Below are positions 20,045-30,937 of a stretch of DNA of 64,000 nucleotides, in pieces; the stretch's first letter is position 1, and the number at the start of each line of letters is the position of its first letter. The position numbers and the translations under genes were made by a program. Location of the stretch: NCBI GenBank assembly GCA_010015655.1, contig ML976697.1:74970-138969 (forward strand), given 5' to 3'. This DNA is from Bimuria novae-zelandiae CBS 107.79. Lineage: Eukaryota > Ascomycota > Dothideomycetes > Pleosporales > Didymosphaeriaceae. The notes below the pieces were generated by a model. The model saw nothing but the letters and a program-made list of their open reading frames with translations, was not told the origin of the DNA and ran no database searches.

Positions 20045-21446
20045 ACGTAGGAGCAGCTTCGACAAACAAACGAATAACGATACAGGAGGATCCGTGGATA
20101 TCCGCTTCGTGATAGTGCCACCAAAATGAAAGATGGATTAGTCTTCTCGACGATCTTCTACATCGTTCCCGTCGGAATGACAGTCTTGAAAGGAAATAGT
20201 TCGGTCGATGGAGGTGAAGGCTGGCATGGCCGACAACCGGTTAAGTGCCGGGGGCGGCAGTCGTGAGTTAGATCTTATTATAGTCTTTCAAAGCTCCATC
20301 GGGGGATACAATGATGGTGAGGTACACTGAACGACCATCAGCCCGAAGATACGGAATAGTGACCTCTTCCTCCATGGTAACCTCTGTGGTTTTCAGTATA
20401 CCGTCCTGAGTTTGTTAGCTTGGCTGCGGATGCACAAGGAAAGCATACTTCTTCATGACTTTTATTGCCCGGTCCGCACTCGCTTTTAATTTCACCATGC
20501 AACTCTGGCGCAACGTCGGACGAGCTCGCCACGGGTCCCGGCTGGAAATGAACGATGGTCCATGCTTGTAGACCCATTGGAGAAATGTGAATGCAGGTGA
20601 CAAAGACGTGCAGGAAGGCAACCGGAAGGACTGAGGGACGTCTCAGCCTTTGGGAAGCGTGCATATATAGCTTACAGGACTCGCGAAGGAAGGCACTACT
20701 CCTTTGCTGGCTGATCGACTCCTCCCATTTGCATAAGTCGTATCGGCACTCTTATTACCACAGTCGTATTTTGAATAAAGTGAAGGTGATGCACAAGGTT
20801 CTTGTACAGGGACTTTGCGCACATGGTCGGCCGTTAAGACCCGGTCAATTGTGTGGGCTACTCGGGAGCGAGAGCCAAGCGCCCAACCCGACGAGGCTAG
20901 CCATGCCCTCGGCCATCTAGTAGCCTCGGACGATGCATGAATAGATGCAAGAGGCTTCAGTGATTTCGTTCCCCCAACCATGGCTTTTCCGACGCTTTTT
21001 TATGGTCGGGAAAGGGGGGGCAATGGGTTGAGCCTAGGTGCTGCTGGCTGTGGTGGCTCCGATGCTTCACGAAGGATCGGTTCGTCAGGGAATATATCCG
21101 CGTCGCTCATGAACGCGCCACGTTCGGGCGACGTGAGTGACGAACCCTGTTGGCCAGCCCGGAAATGCGCAGGTGTTTCGGGTGGATGTGAATGCGTTTG
21201 CGACGGAATTGGTGGAGCTCGCGAGAGTGGGTTGGAAAGTGTGGGGAGCGCTCGCTAAGGGCTTGCATTGGTTGGCTCGGATGCATCTTCTGTGTGACCC
21301 CGCTCGCAAAACCCTGCCTTGACGCATGGGCTCAACCTGAATGGAACATCGAATGGAACATGTTCCATTCGATGTTCCATTTAGGTTTAGCCTAGGCATT
21401 GAGTAAGTTTTCATGCGGCAACTTCACCCCCTCATCCTACAACACA
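20045..21446. other. Intergenic region with a hairpin; no supported gene
   Basis: Several ORFs on both strands (20338-20664, 20591-20920, 20643-20981, 20980-21258, 21085-21414) overlap each other and show no domain, so I treat them as chance. The notable structure is the palindrome at 21340-21381. Confidence 0.5.
21340..21381. repeat. 42-bp perfect palindrome within a longer imperfect inverted repeat
   Basis: The left arm (21340-21360, AATGGAACATCGAATGGAAC plus A) is perfectly complementary to 21361-21381 with no loop. Weaker pairing continues outward to about 21324 and 21397. It lies 66 bp upstream of the TPR gene start. It could be a collapsed MITE/TIR pair or a cruciform-prone regulatory site. 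Confidence 0.8.
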
Positions 21447-23965
21447 ATGGGTGCTCAGGTTAGCGCAGATGTTAGATCACGACTGGATTCTTCAACTCTG
21501 GAGGACTTGCTCTCTAATGACGAGGTATCTGCACTCGAATAACAGAAAGCCAGTATTAACTGTTCTTAGTTTGTCGAAGACCTCGGACAGAAACTCGTCG
21601 AGCTGGAGAGTGGGTTACAGAAGAACCTTACGAAACTCCTCGAACATTGCAAATCCCCGAATTCATCCGGAAAGAAAGGCTCGAATAGTGAGGCAGCCAG
21701 ACTTCGGCCGTTATGGGAAATACAACCGGAAGAAGTCGCCATTCCCTCGGAAATTGCAGACGCCTTTGAGAAATGGAAGTTGGACCATTCCGCCTTCCTC
21801 CAGCGTGAATTCTCCTCGAGACTTCGAGTTCCCTCCTCTCCTGGCAAGCATTACCATTACACTCTCAATGTGCAAGCTTCCCTTGCCTCTGACAGAATAT
21901 TGTGGAGATTTCTGACGACCGTTTACTACGACCTTGTTTCGGAGCATTCCCAGTCTGATCGGTATTCTATCACTAATGCGGGAGTTGAATTCGTTGCCGC
22001 AGTCATTTGTAACGCAGGATCATATAATAATAAAACTGTAAAGAAGGATGTGAGCAACTGGGCGAAAGAGGGAGGAAAGTTCCGTGGCCTAGCTGCTGCG
22101 ATGGACGGTCTTGGGTGCTACTTCTTCCTCCCGGTGAAACTCAGTGAGTGGATGTAAGTATGCCATTTTGCTTCACTTTGGATTTTATTAAGTTCTATAG
22201 TTGGTTGAAACATTTAACTCAAGAACACCACCAAAGAGCAACCGCCTTACTTCGAAAACATGGCATCATAGAAAAGGCCAAGGAAAAAGGCGCGCAGGAC
22301 CTTGCGATAAAAATCGAAAGGAGTTTGCGAGCACCATTTGAGAAATCTATTTCACTGACGATGCAGGCGCGCCAACGAACTGTACCAGTAACGGCAATGG
22401 CCCTCGCACAAGGGGCGGATACTCTACCATCTCCAGCAGGCCGCTCACAAAGCTCAACGAACCCTTTGCAACCGCCGGCGGACCCGTTGCGATCATTAAC
22501 CTCTTCGCCCTCTCCAAATGGTTGTTTGCAGACTTCAGGACCCGGTTCACCAAGGCCCTCATATTTTTCGGCGGTCTATACCCAACCCGATGTGGAGATC
22601 TCTTCCCAATCCTCAGAGGCCGGACGCCGGGGTGGAGATACCGACATGCATGGAGCTGAGCAATCGATACTTAATCACGATCAAGTAGACCCCAACCATT
22701 CACGGAATGAAGTGGAAGATATTGAGGTTATGGACATAGACAACACACCATCAAGCAGAACACTTGATAATTTCGGCGGATGGAACCCAAAAGCCATACC
22801 AAGGCTGGCCGCAAATGGTTTTACGACAAGGATACCTACAGCCTCATTTCCCGACAACGAATCCGTTTTCCTTTGGAAATTTAACGACCCCCAAGGTTTC
22901 ATTCCCGGCTGCTCCAGAGTGTTGCGTTCGCCGTCTCCACCCCAGGATCTATTGGTTGCCGAGGATTTGTTCCATAATATCAAAGTATATTTCCGAGACT
23001 CTTGTCAGAAAATGATCTTCGATGACGATGAGACCCTCCTCGATCCAAATGGCGCCGAGTTACATAGTGACCTATGCAACGATTTCGACTCGTACTGCTT
23101 TACTGCTACCATGTTCAAAGAAAGGAAATTGTATGTCGAATTTCGCCGCGCGCTTTCCAATGCCTCTGCTCTTGTCGAACAAATCCTTCGAGCCGAGCAT
23201 CCTCGAACCCTAGCCTGCTTTCTCGAAGTATTCATCCACCTCATACAAACGGGGCAACCTGAAGTAACTCTCTATCTCCGTCAATTCATTAAGGAAATGT
23301 CCGCACAAGTCACCAGGAAAGGGCATCCTTGGGGTCAAATATGGCGACTTCTCGGGGAACTTGACTCGGAGTCTCTTGTCCCGGCCATGATACAAATCTG
23401 GAAATGCACTATCGATGCTTTTGAAAGCGAACTCGGAACGTTTAGTCGACTCGCTGTATCTGTTCGTCTCGATTACATAAAGCGCGTGTACAGGTTTACA
23501 TGTAACCTTGAAGAAGAAGAACGGCTTCTTCGAGGTCTCCTTGCTCACCTCAGGGGTGGAGGTGGCATCCCTAGAGTCCCGACCCCACGAGTGATGCTCA
23601 ACCTGGCGCATAATCTGAACGGACAGGGACTCCATGACAAAGCGGAGAAGATGGCGCAGGAAGTTCTTTCGCTACTAGAAAAACACGAAATGTATGCTAA
23701 GAGAAATGTCGAGAGGATAGAATGTATGAAAATCATTTCTCTCGGTCAATATAATCAAGGTAAGATTGTAGAAGCAGAGCAGACGATGCGAAAGACGATA
23801 GGAATGATTGTGGATCAGTGGGGAACACGACATTCTTGGGTCCTTGAATTCAAGAATGTTCTGGAAGGTTGGCTTCGAGATTGGGGCCAGGAGGAGGACG
23901 CCAACGTATTACGGGGAGAAATAAGAGAGTTTATGGGGAAGGATGAACTTGAGGGCGTCCTCTAA
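21447..23965 (+). CDS. Fungal TPR-containing protein (808 aa), three exons
   Basis: Exons are 21447-21524, 21570-22153 and 22201-23965. The introns are 45 bp (GTATCT, ATTAACT, TTAG) and 47 bp (GTAAGT...TATAG), and every junction keeps the frame. The protein begins MGAQVSAD, which fits an N-myristoylation signal (G2, S6). Residues about 25-50 are helical (DLGQKLVELESGLQ). The middle (about 280-400) is a Pro/Ser-rich, probably disordered stretch. The C-terminal half contains helical repeats (AEHPRTLACFLEVFIHLIQT, LARNLNG-like TPRs such as VMLNLAHNLNGQGLHDKAEK, and WGTRHSWVLEFKNVLEGWL) close to the TPR_10/TPR_12 repeats of fungal NLR and Clr5-type proteins. No NTPase motif is present. A membrane-tethered scaffold is an inference. 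Confidence 0.85.
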
Positions 23966-24069
23966 AATATGTTCCGATATATATGAAATTCCTATACTGC
24001 CCAGGTATGAAATAGAGTGTTGGCTATCTGGCAGTTCGCCTATTGCTGCATCACGTAGCGAAATCAGCT

Positions 24070-25946
24070 TCAACTGACCACACAGCGTCTGCCTTCATCT
24101 TCTTCAACAGGGCTATCAATCACCGTTCCACGTTCCACAAGCAACAGCTCATCAACTCTACCCATGGCATATTTGACCCGCATCCAAGTCTCCAAGCTCC
24201 CCGTATTTGTATCGAGTTGCCAAACGCGCGTTCGTCGGTGAATTCGCTTTCTGCCGTACGAACAATATCCCCCGAACCCACTGCCACCTCCATAGCACAG
24301 CCAAGGGCCGGGTTGAGAGGGTTTTTTGCCATCCTGCTGCGTTTTTTGTGGTAGCAGAGCGCAAAAGTCATTCACGTGATCGTGTCCGCAGCCTAATGCT
24401 GATATGCCTCCCTTGACCAAAGCGTCATAGAAGTGAGAATTTAAGCTAGGGCACTCGGTCGGCTCCCTCCGGTTGCCGCTGCGTATATTAAGATGGCGAT
24501 CTCCAAACTCAGGGAGAGGGATGTGTAGGAATGCTAGAGATAGATGAAAGCGGTTGTCGTTATTGTCCTTCTGACGTGCGCTTCGTTGCGTTTGGGAAGC
24601 GTTCTCGAACCAATCTATTTGGCTTTGCTTGATGGGTTCATAGTCGGGATTGTGTATCAAGCTCGGTATTTGACCGTGCGAATCCAGGAAATACAAAGTC
24701 GATAATGGAAGCCGTGACGGGGCTGGAGCCAGGACCTGAAGGTAGAAGTTGCCTATGCCGTCGACTTGCTCTGGGCCAGACTCGCAGAGGCTAAAGGGCA
24801 GATTCTGAAGTATCGACATTTGTGCCGTGCCTGTAATCCAGTCAGCAAGACTGCACAGCTATTATTGCGAAGACCCAGCTAAAAGGGCTGCATAACTATC
24901 TTGCAGAGCAAAGCAGTCTACACCATCTGCGAGCGTGCGTCCGCTCTAAGTGTGTCATCGGCCGCCAGCCCCGTGTATTGGGTACCATATGAAAGAAGTT
25001 ACTCACGTGGCAATGCGTGGGTGCCCTCACTGTCATGATTGCCAAAGACGGCTGCGAATGGAATTGAACGCTCGATGATAGGGGCAACCACCTTGAAGAG
25101 GGCGGATTGGCTGTCAGGGATATCGTGGTGCAACTGATCTCCAGTAAAAACCACGAGGTCTGGTTTCTCGACATCTAAGACCTCTCCAATGAAGTTTACC
25201 GTAAGTGGGTCAGCCTCGCTCTCTGGCAGAAGATTCCCATGGGCATCTATAGCATCTTTGCAAACCCCGACACCAGTGACCATGTGCGTGTCAGAGATCT
25301 GGAGAATCTTGAATTTGCCGTCCTTGTTGACTCTCAAAGCCTCCCGAGCATCTGGTCTCGGCTTGGCCCTGCCGCGGAGTACGCTTAGCCTTGCAACCGG
25401 TACCTTTGGCTGAGTGTGAAGCTGGAGCGGTGATGGCGTAAGCGTCCATTGTGGTCGTGGGTCAACGGCATCCACACCAAAGAGAACGTCCACCTCTGTC
25501 ACAACCTGGCCAACCTTGCCAGAGAACCTACTTCTCAGCACCCAGATTCCGCCAGGTCGACTCTCCCATAAATGATCCGAGCTTGAGTTCGGCGGCGGCT
25601 CGCCGACTCTGATATCCGTAACTACCAGGTCCTCAGCTCCAAGCTCTTCCTCATTGGCTAGCGCTACATACAACCATGCGCTCCGCTGAGCTGTATATAG
25701 ATGGAGCTCTTTCTCAATGCGGTGCCACTTATGCGGGTCCAGTGCACAGGTGGAAGGAGGAACTGTCGGAGAAAAGACGCACACGGTAAGGTCCGTGACA
25801 ACTGGATGAGCAACAACGGCCGTAATATGAGAATTAAACGACATCGCCGCTTTGGAGGGGAAGAAGAACCACAAAAGAGTACGAATAATTATAGCTAGTA
25901 CTGCTGACGCAATCGCAAAATGCAACTGTACGCCATAGGAGGTCAT
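24070..25946 (-). CDS. dcr2: Dcr2-type calcineurin-like phosphatase (566 aa), two exons
   Basis: Exons are 25946-25007 and 24830-24070. The 176-bp intron (GTGAGT, GCTGACTG, ACAG) splits an Arg codon in ALPRTAQMSIL. An N-terminal hydrophobic segment (about residues 8-30, IASAVLAIIIRTLLWFFF) predicts a signal anchor. Metallophosphoesterase motifs are complete: DTHMVTGVG (D219, H221), GDQLHHD (D270), GNHDSEG (N303, H304), FLHIPLPEFG, and GHDHVNDF (H463, H465). The block PDLVVFTGDQLHHDIPDSQS is diagnostic of the Dcr2 family. In yeast, Dcr2 promotes the G1/S transition by acting on Sic1 and has been linked to Ire1 dephosphorylation. This gene looks intact and of normal length. Orthology is assigned by motif, not by a search. 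Confidence 0.93.
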
Positions 25947-25999
25947 GCGGAGCCACCACGCGGTTCCAGGGAGATCACGGTCGCGCAGTTAGCAGACCT

Positions 26000-27255
26000 A
26001 CTCAGTAAAGGAAGACTACAATTCGCGCAATGACATGTTAGTACACTCGTAGCCACGGGTTGGATAATCGGCCGATACGCACCTATTAATGAAGCTTGCG
26101 GGGAGCTCTATGAATGGAGTAGGCACGAAATGCGAAAGGGGGTGAACCTGCTGGATGCGGCGCAGGGGATTGGTGAAGTAGAGGGGGAAAGTGGTGCGAG
26201 AGCGTACGGTAAATTATTTCGCCGATATCGTGTCTGTGCGCGTGATGCGCCACTTCGCGTGATGCGCCACCCTCATCAAAACAACAAAAGTTCAACACGC
26301 GATAACTCCACCAACATGGCTCCAATCGACAACGCGCTTGCAGAGCTAGAATGGCTAAAACCTAGAGATTGTGATAGTTGCTTGGTGTTGAGGGACGCGG
26401 ACGCTTATTAATATGCCAAGACCACTGGCGCTTACCCCTTTGGGAAAGCACCTAGCACGTGAGCTACGCAATCTTTGTGAACGCCCTTTGTAGTTCGAAG
26501 GGGGAAGACAGCCGGAGTGAAGTGACCAATTCCTGCCTAGGTTGTTCCGTTTTCTTGGATATAGTCAGGGCCTCAGCATCCTGATCCGTCTGCTCGTGCT
26601 CAAGGCGCTCCCCGTCTAGACCGCTTCCCAACGCTTGATCCACCTGTACTAAGTCCCCTGATCAGTCGTCTTGCCTCCTGCCGTGCGGCCTCGATGCCTG
26701 TCTCATCGTGAGTGTCATCACCAGACAGCGTTCACAGCAAGACATCTACTAACAATTCATCCACATTTGTTTTCTGGTTTGCATTGCCAGCTTACCCCAA
26801 GATATGAGACTGCGGCCCAGTCTAGATGTTTGTTATTAGTCTGTGAGGTTGCCTAGGAGGTGACGCCGGGAGCCAGCGGAACAGGAGGCCAAGTCGCCGC
26901 AGTGACACAACGGGCTGATGCGAGGTCAGCTGACTGATTTCGATCAATCCATATTTCGGGGTAACGTTTACCCGAAGAGCTGGCCCGAGTTTTTTTCTTG
27001 GCAGTGCCCCTCTCCGTCGGAAAGTCGCTGTCTTGCTGGCAGTAACTCATAGCCCTCTACTGACTTTAGGTTGCGTAGAACCTATTCTGACAGATTGATA
27101 GTGTCCCTTCGGCCAGACTTGGTCGCTCCTCTCATCTCGATTCCTGCTATTCGCACGCGACTGTGCCCGTTAGCACGAGAAAAGCCCCCGCCGTTGCCTG
27201 AAAATGCCTTGCGACTCTGCCTGACTCTCACACGACCTACACAACGCCTTTGCCT
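26000..27255. other. Intergenic region with a transposase relic
   Basis: Apart from the 31-codon pogo-like fragment at 26316 and a direct repeat (CGCGTGATGCGCCAC twice near 26238-26270), I see no gene here. ORFs at 26671-26856 and 27071-27268 lack support. Confidence 0.4.
26316..26411 (+). pseudogene. Possible pogo-like transposase N-terminal remnant
   Basis: The ORF MAPIDNALAELEWLKPRDCD (31 codons in all) resembles the start of a common fungal pogo/HTH-psq transposase family (MxPIDxALAxxExLxPGE). It ends at TAA at 26409-26411. Upstream, a duplicated CGCGTGATGCGCCAC motif could be a leftover terminal repeat. The rest of the transposase is absent. The match is short, so confidence is low. Confidence 0.35.
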
Positions 27256-28020
27256 ATGGCTTCGATAAGCTCATTATCCGTGGATGGTATAAAGAGGTTG
27301 TTTGCGGAAGATGCGGTTTTCTATGCAGAGGACCCAGTCATAGGAGACCGGGTCCAAGAGATGCAGAGGAAGGGCTTTCCAATCGAGTCGGCGGATGGCC
27401 TCGACTTCTGCAAGAACAACGTGTTAGACGATATGGTAGGCAGAAATATCAGTAACCTGTTATATATCTAATCTTCTTCCAGCGCATTCGACGCGTTCTA
27501 GAGGCTCTGTTCCCATGGTCGGGTCTCGGACTCTACGAAATATACCGAACCGATGCAAATCACATATACGCCTTCATGACGGGACTGAACCCTGAATTGA
27601 AGGCTGTTGTCGTCCAGTTGTGGAGCCCACAATCATGCATGCTGGTCTATGGTGGTTCACAACTGCTTCGGATTAAGGGCTTCAATGCATCGAATGGCTT
27701 ACTGGAGATACCATATGCTCCTCTCAAGCAATGCAAGCCTATTGAAGTTAACATGGAGAAAGGTGGCCTGTAGGTTTTCAGCACTCATTCAGTTCACATA
27801 TTCTGACGAACCACATAGAGCTATTCTTGATGCACGGCTTGCTTTCAAGAATTTAAAAGGGTTTGCGATTTATTTCGTCTTCGCGTCGGAGGAAGAACTC
27901 AAGGGCTGGCCAAAGAAGAACTTTCCGGAAGGGCAGGATCTCGAGCAAAAAGCTTCACAGATGGAAAGCCCAACGATAGGGCTGAACTTTACTTTCAAGG
28001 GGAGCCGGTCCACCCATTAG
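27256..28020 (+). CDS. Hypothetical protein (222 aa), three exons
   Basis: Exons are 27256-27435, 27483-27769 and 27819-28020. The introns are 47 bp (GTAGGC...TCCAG) and 49 bp (GTAGGT, TTCTGACG, CATAG), and both junctions keep the frame. The protein begins MASISSLSVDGIKRLFAEDA, contains AFMTGLNPELKAVVVQLW and YGGSQLLRIKGF, and ends with charged EEELKGWPKKNFPEG. I recognise no catalytic motif, signal peptide or membrane span. The mix of beta-like strands (VQLWSPQSCMLVYGGSQLL) suggests a small globular domain. It is convergent with the C2H2 gene, with stop codons 8 bp apart. Confidence 0.7.
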
Positions 28021-28028
28021 TGTCAGAT

Positions 28029-29184
28029 TTACTCCTTAGCTACCCATCCACCGGCGCCTGAAGCTGGAACAGAGCTTTCACCATTTGAATCAATAACTGT
28101 GTCCGAATACATGACGGGTGCCTTCGACCCGAAGACGGTGCTAGCATACATGGCCGGCATCTTTGATCCAAACGCCATGTCCGAATATATAACTGGCGCC
28201 CTTGACCCATATTCTGTCTCCGGATAAGGAAATACATATTGATTTTGAGCACTGAAAACGGGTGCTTTCGAGAAACTCGGGAATCCGTGCATATCGTGCG
28301 AGAACATTTCGGCACTCCCTGAGCCCATGCCGTCATCTACTTCAGGGAATGATGCGGCGCTCAAGAGAACTTCCGCGGGTATCATAGTTTCCGCTCCTGT
28401 CTGTTGTTAGACGATTCGGCAACAGTGCAGCATTAGGAGGCATGCCATTAGCCGTGTAGTTAACCAACCCATTAGCCGAATCTGTCTGGTCCTCGCTGAT
28501 GTCATCTCTTCCTGTCTTACGGCGCTTGCGATGAAGGTTTGTATCCAAGTCCCCCGTACTCAACTTTTGCACCTCACGGAATTTTAAAATTCTAGCCTTA
28601 TTGAGCGCTTTGTCGATTTTCTGGCGGAGCGCCTTCCGTCGCCGCAGGACAGATTCGCCCGGATTTCCTTGGCCCTTCTTGCAGGTGTGATGCAAGTATG
28701 TGCTTGCTCGATCGAAGACGCGGTCGCATGTTAAACAAACCTCGTGGCATGAGATATCTGTGTCGTAAACTTTGTTAGCAATCATTATCGCATTAATGTG
28801 AACAATGGGTACATACGAGTTGCGTAGTGTCGTTGAAGTTCCTTTAATGTCACGAACTTCGCAAGCCGCTCGCAGGCTGGCAATGGACACTGCCAGTCGT
28901 CGTCGTCCAGATCATCGTGCGCCATTTCCAGGTCGCCTGCCAAATCTTTGTCGCTATCATCGTCGATATTACTGTCATTGTTGGAGCCGCCGGTATCTTC
29001 CTCGCCACGTGGATTTGCATGCGCTAAACATTTCAGTAGCTCGCGCACAAGGTACTGGGCTCGCGACTGAGTTCGTTCAGGAGCTGGAGTCCAAGAGCTT
29101 GTAGGTACCAACCTGAAAGAATTCAACGTGTTCATGTAGATTTCCAGTGCTTGGGAATATCTTGGAACAAGTCTGGCACTCCAT
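28029..29184 (-). CDS. Three-finger C2H2 protein with a repetitive C-terminal tail (about 315 aa)
   Basis: The model has four exons: 29184-29109, 29023-28817, 28757-28465 and 28400-28029. The introns are GTACCT...TTTAG (85 bp), GTATGT...CACAG (59 bp), and a less certain GTTAAC...CAACAG (64 bp). Splicing rebuilds the fingers exactly: CQTCSKIFPSTGNLHEHVEF, CPLPACERLAKFVTLKELQR followed by HYATH, and CLTCDRVFDRASTYLHHTC. An acidic linker (NIDDDSDKDL, DDLDDDDW) lies between fingers 1 and 2. After a basic region (RRRKALRQKIDKALNKAR) the tail contains three variants of an FGSKAPVMYSDT-like unit. The product probably binds DNA or RNA in the nucleus. That the introns rebuild C2H2 spacing is strong support for the model. 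Confidence 0.75.
28065..28230 (-). repeat. Short in-frame repeats in the C2H2 protein tail
   Basis: Three consecutive 48-51-bp units encode YGSRAPVIYSDMA, FGSKMPAMYASTV and FGSKAPVMYSDTV. They form a Tyr/Ser/Met-rich low-complexity tail. Confidence 0.7.
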
Positions 29185-29530
29185 GTTAAGGTAACTCCTG
29201 TGCGTGGTTGCGAAAATGAAAGGTGGAGGGATCGCGGATTGGGGTGTTGAACGCCAAGACCTGAAGCCAAGGCCAGGATGACGCCAATCAAAACGATGCT
29301 TGTGTCGGAAAAGACCGGCAATTAGGTGGCGGGGAAGGTCATCTCCCATAGAAAAGGCTCTGGACCCCTTCGAAGCTCGCATGCATTGCTCCAAAACACC
29401 TTACGCTGTCTGTACTTCAACAAACATAGTTCGCGGTATGTCTTCTTATTTAACTGATCAAGCACGGATTTTTATTTATAGGTCTTTTAGCGCGTCTCTC
29501 CCACCGATTCTCAATACTCCATCGGACAGT

Positions 29531-29662
29531 ATGACAGAGTGCTCGCGTTGCAAAGGCTCAGGGTCAATCGGAGACTTCAAATGCACATGGTGCGACGGCA
29601 CTGGCGACGAGCCTGCCCAGAGCAAACAAATCTCGATGGCGCTAGATGAAGAATGCACATGA
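29531..29662 (+). CDS. Tiny CxxCxGxG zinc-finger-like ORF (43 aa)
   Basis: MTECSRCKGSGSIGDFKCTW continues with a second CDGTGDE, so two CxxCxGxG motifs (CSRCKGSG and CTWCDGTG) sit 11 residues apart, as in the DnaJ/Hsp40 Cys-rich domain. It lacks a J domain. The reading frame is open upstream without an in-frame stop to 29300, so an upstream exon or a different start is possible. It lies just upstream of and divergent from the C2H2 gene. It may be a stand-alone zinc-binding microprotein, though a chance ORF is not excluded. Confidence 0.45.
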   Translation: MTECSRCKGSGSIGDFKCTWCDGTGDEPAQSKQISMALDEECT

Positions 29663-30270
29663 GGTGAAGTCGCGTTTATGGGCATCTCAGTTTCGGTGAT
29701 ACTGAGTAATCGCAAGGGCTCTTCTCCCACAATTGGGGATCTCCCCTTCTCGCCACGCAATACTCCATTGCCTGAATATATACATTATTAAAGCTTTTAA
29801 TATTCTGTTCCCTTTATCGAGCGCTCTTTCCTTTCCCGTGGACTGTATCGTCTGGGCTGTATCGTCATCCTCGTGATCTTCCGGGATATACTGCTCCGAG
29901 GATAAGCCGTCACATGCTATGGACATGAGACCTTGCTCGGCATGTTCAGAACATAACTTTTTGTCCCCACGTGTCCCGTAAGCGAAAGTTCTTGTTGTCG
30001 AGCCTTTTGCCTTTTACAGCCCCCCCCCCCCCCGGGGCACAATCGTTAGGACAGAAACTTACCTGCCCAGATACTTAACAGAGCCAAGGTTGTGAAGGGC
30101 GTTGGAACATTGCGTTGTGTTCCTGCACTGCGTAACCATGTCGGGCTAGACACAGACCGCAGTCTGTCATACATGCTCGGAATTTGACCTGTGCCTCTCA
30201 TGCAGGTCTGGGGCATATCCTCAAACCCACGATGCTTGAAGGCCTGTGGAGATTATCCACTACGCCCCAT
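29663..30270. other. Intergenic region with a poly-C run
   Basis: There is no supported ORF. A run of 14 C residues at 30020-30033 followed by GGGG is the only distinctive feature. Confidence 0.5.
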
Positions 30271-30932
30271 TCATATGGCAATGGGATGAGCGGCTCTCAC
30301 TATCAAGCCAGGTAAAGCGAAAGGGTCGGATAGCAACAAACTACGATGGGATCTCTTTCCGATCGTCCTGTAAAAAAGTTCCCAGCTTGGACTTGACCAC
30401 GCCTCCGGAGCATTGGCCATGCATGACCTTAGTATGCGGAAATACCGATGAAGTGATACTGACCCATATGCACCTTCATGGATGGAGCACTGCAGCAACT
30501 CCGTGCAATCAACGCCGAGAGTCACCATTCGGTCTGCAAGCCTCTTCGCATCTGCAGGCATCTCCGCAATGAAGATAATGTTGCTGTTGCTTCTGCAGCT
30601 GTGCTTAAAATTGCCAAGGGGAGCACGAATGAGAGGGGTGAGATGGATATAAAGATCAACTCTCAAGGTGAGCTTATCCTCCGCTCAAACCACTCCACCA
30701 CTCTTTCCTCGTCCTCTTTGGAACAACCATCGTTGACGTTTTCACTGGACTCATACCTCTCCATCTCCTCCGGCAGTACTATTGTTGGAGTCCATTGCCT
30801 AGCAAGCGCCGTTTGCTGCACCCAGGCAGATTTAACCCGCTCTTGTAGCCGTAGAAGCCACCAAGGTAAGAGTAAGCACTCGCCCTCTCTACGACACACA
30901 CTAACTTCAACAAGGACCCATTCTCTGCTCAC
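30271..30932 (-). other. Possible minus-strand coding region, unassigned
   Basis: Two minus-strand frames have protein-like composition: WLLRLQERVKSAWVQQTALA followed by MERYESSENVND (30932-30663), and IIFIAEMPADAKRLADRMVT followed by LGVDCTELLQCSIHEG (30600-30480). Joining them needs a splice I could not place with good signals. It would diverge from the plus-strand gene at 30938. Low confidence. Confidence 0.25.
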
Positions 30933-30937
30933 CCACT

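Noticed and set aside
20980..21414. Overlapping ORFs near the palindrome as a gene
   Set aside because: Frames on both strands are equally open, with no domain or splice support.
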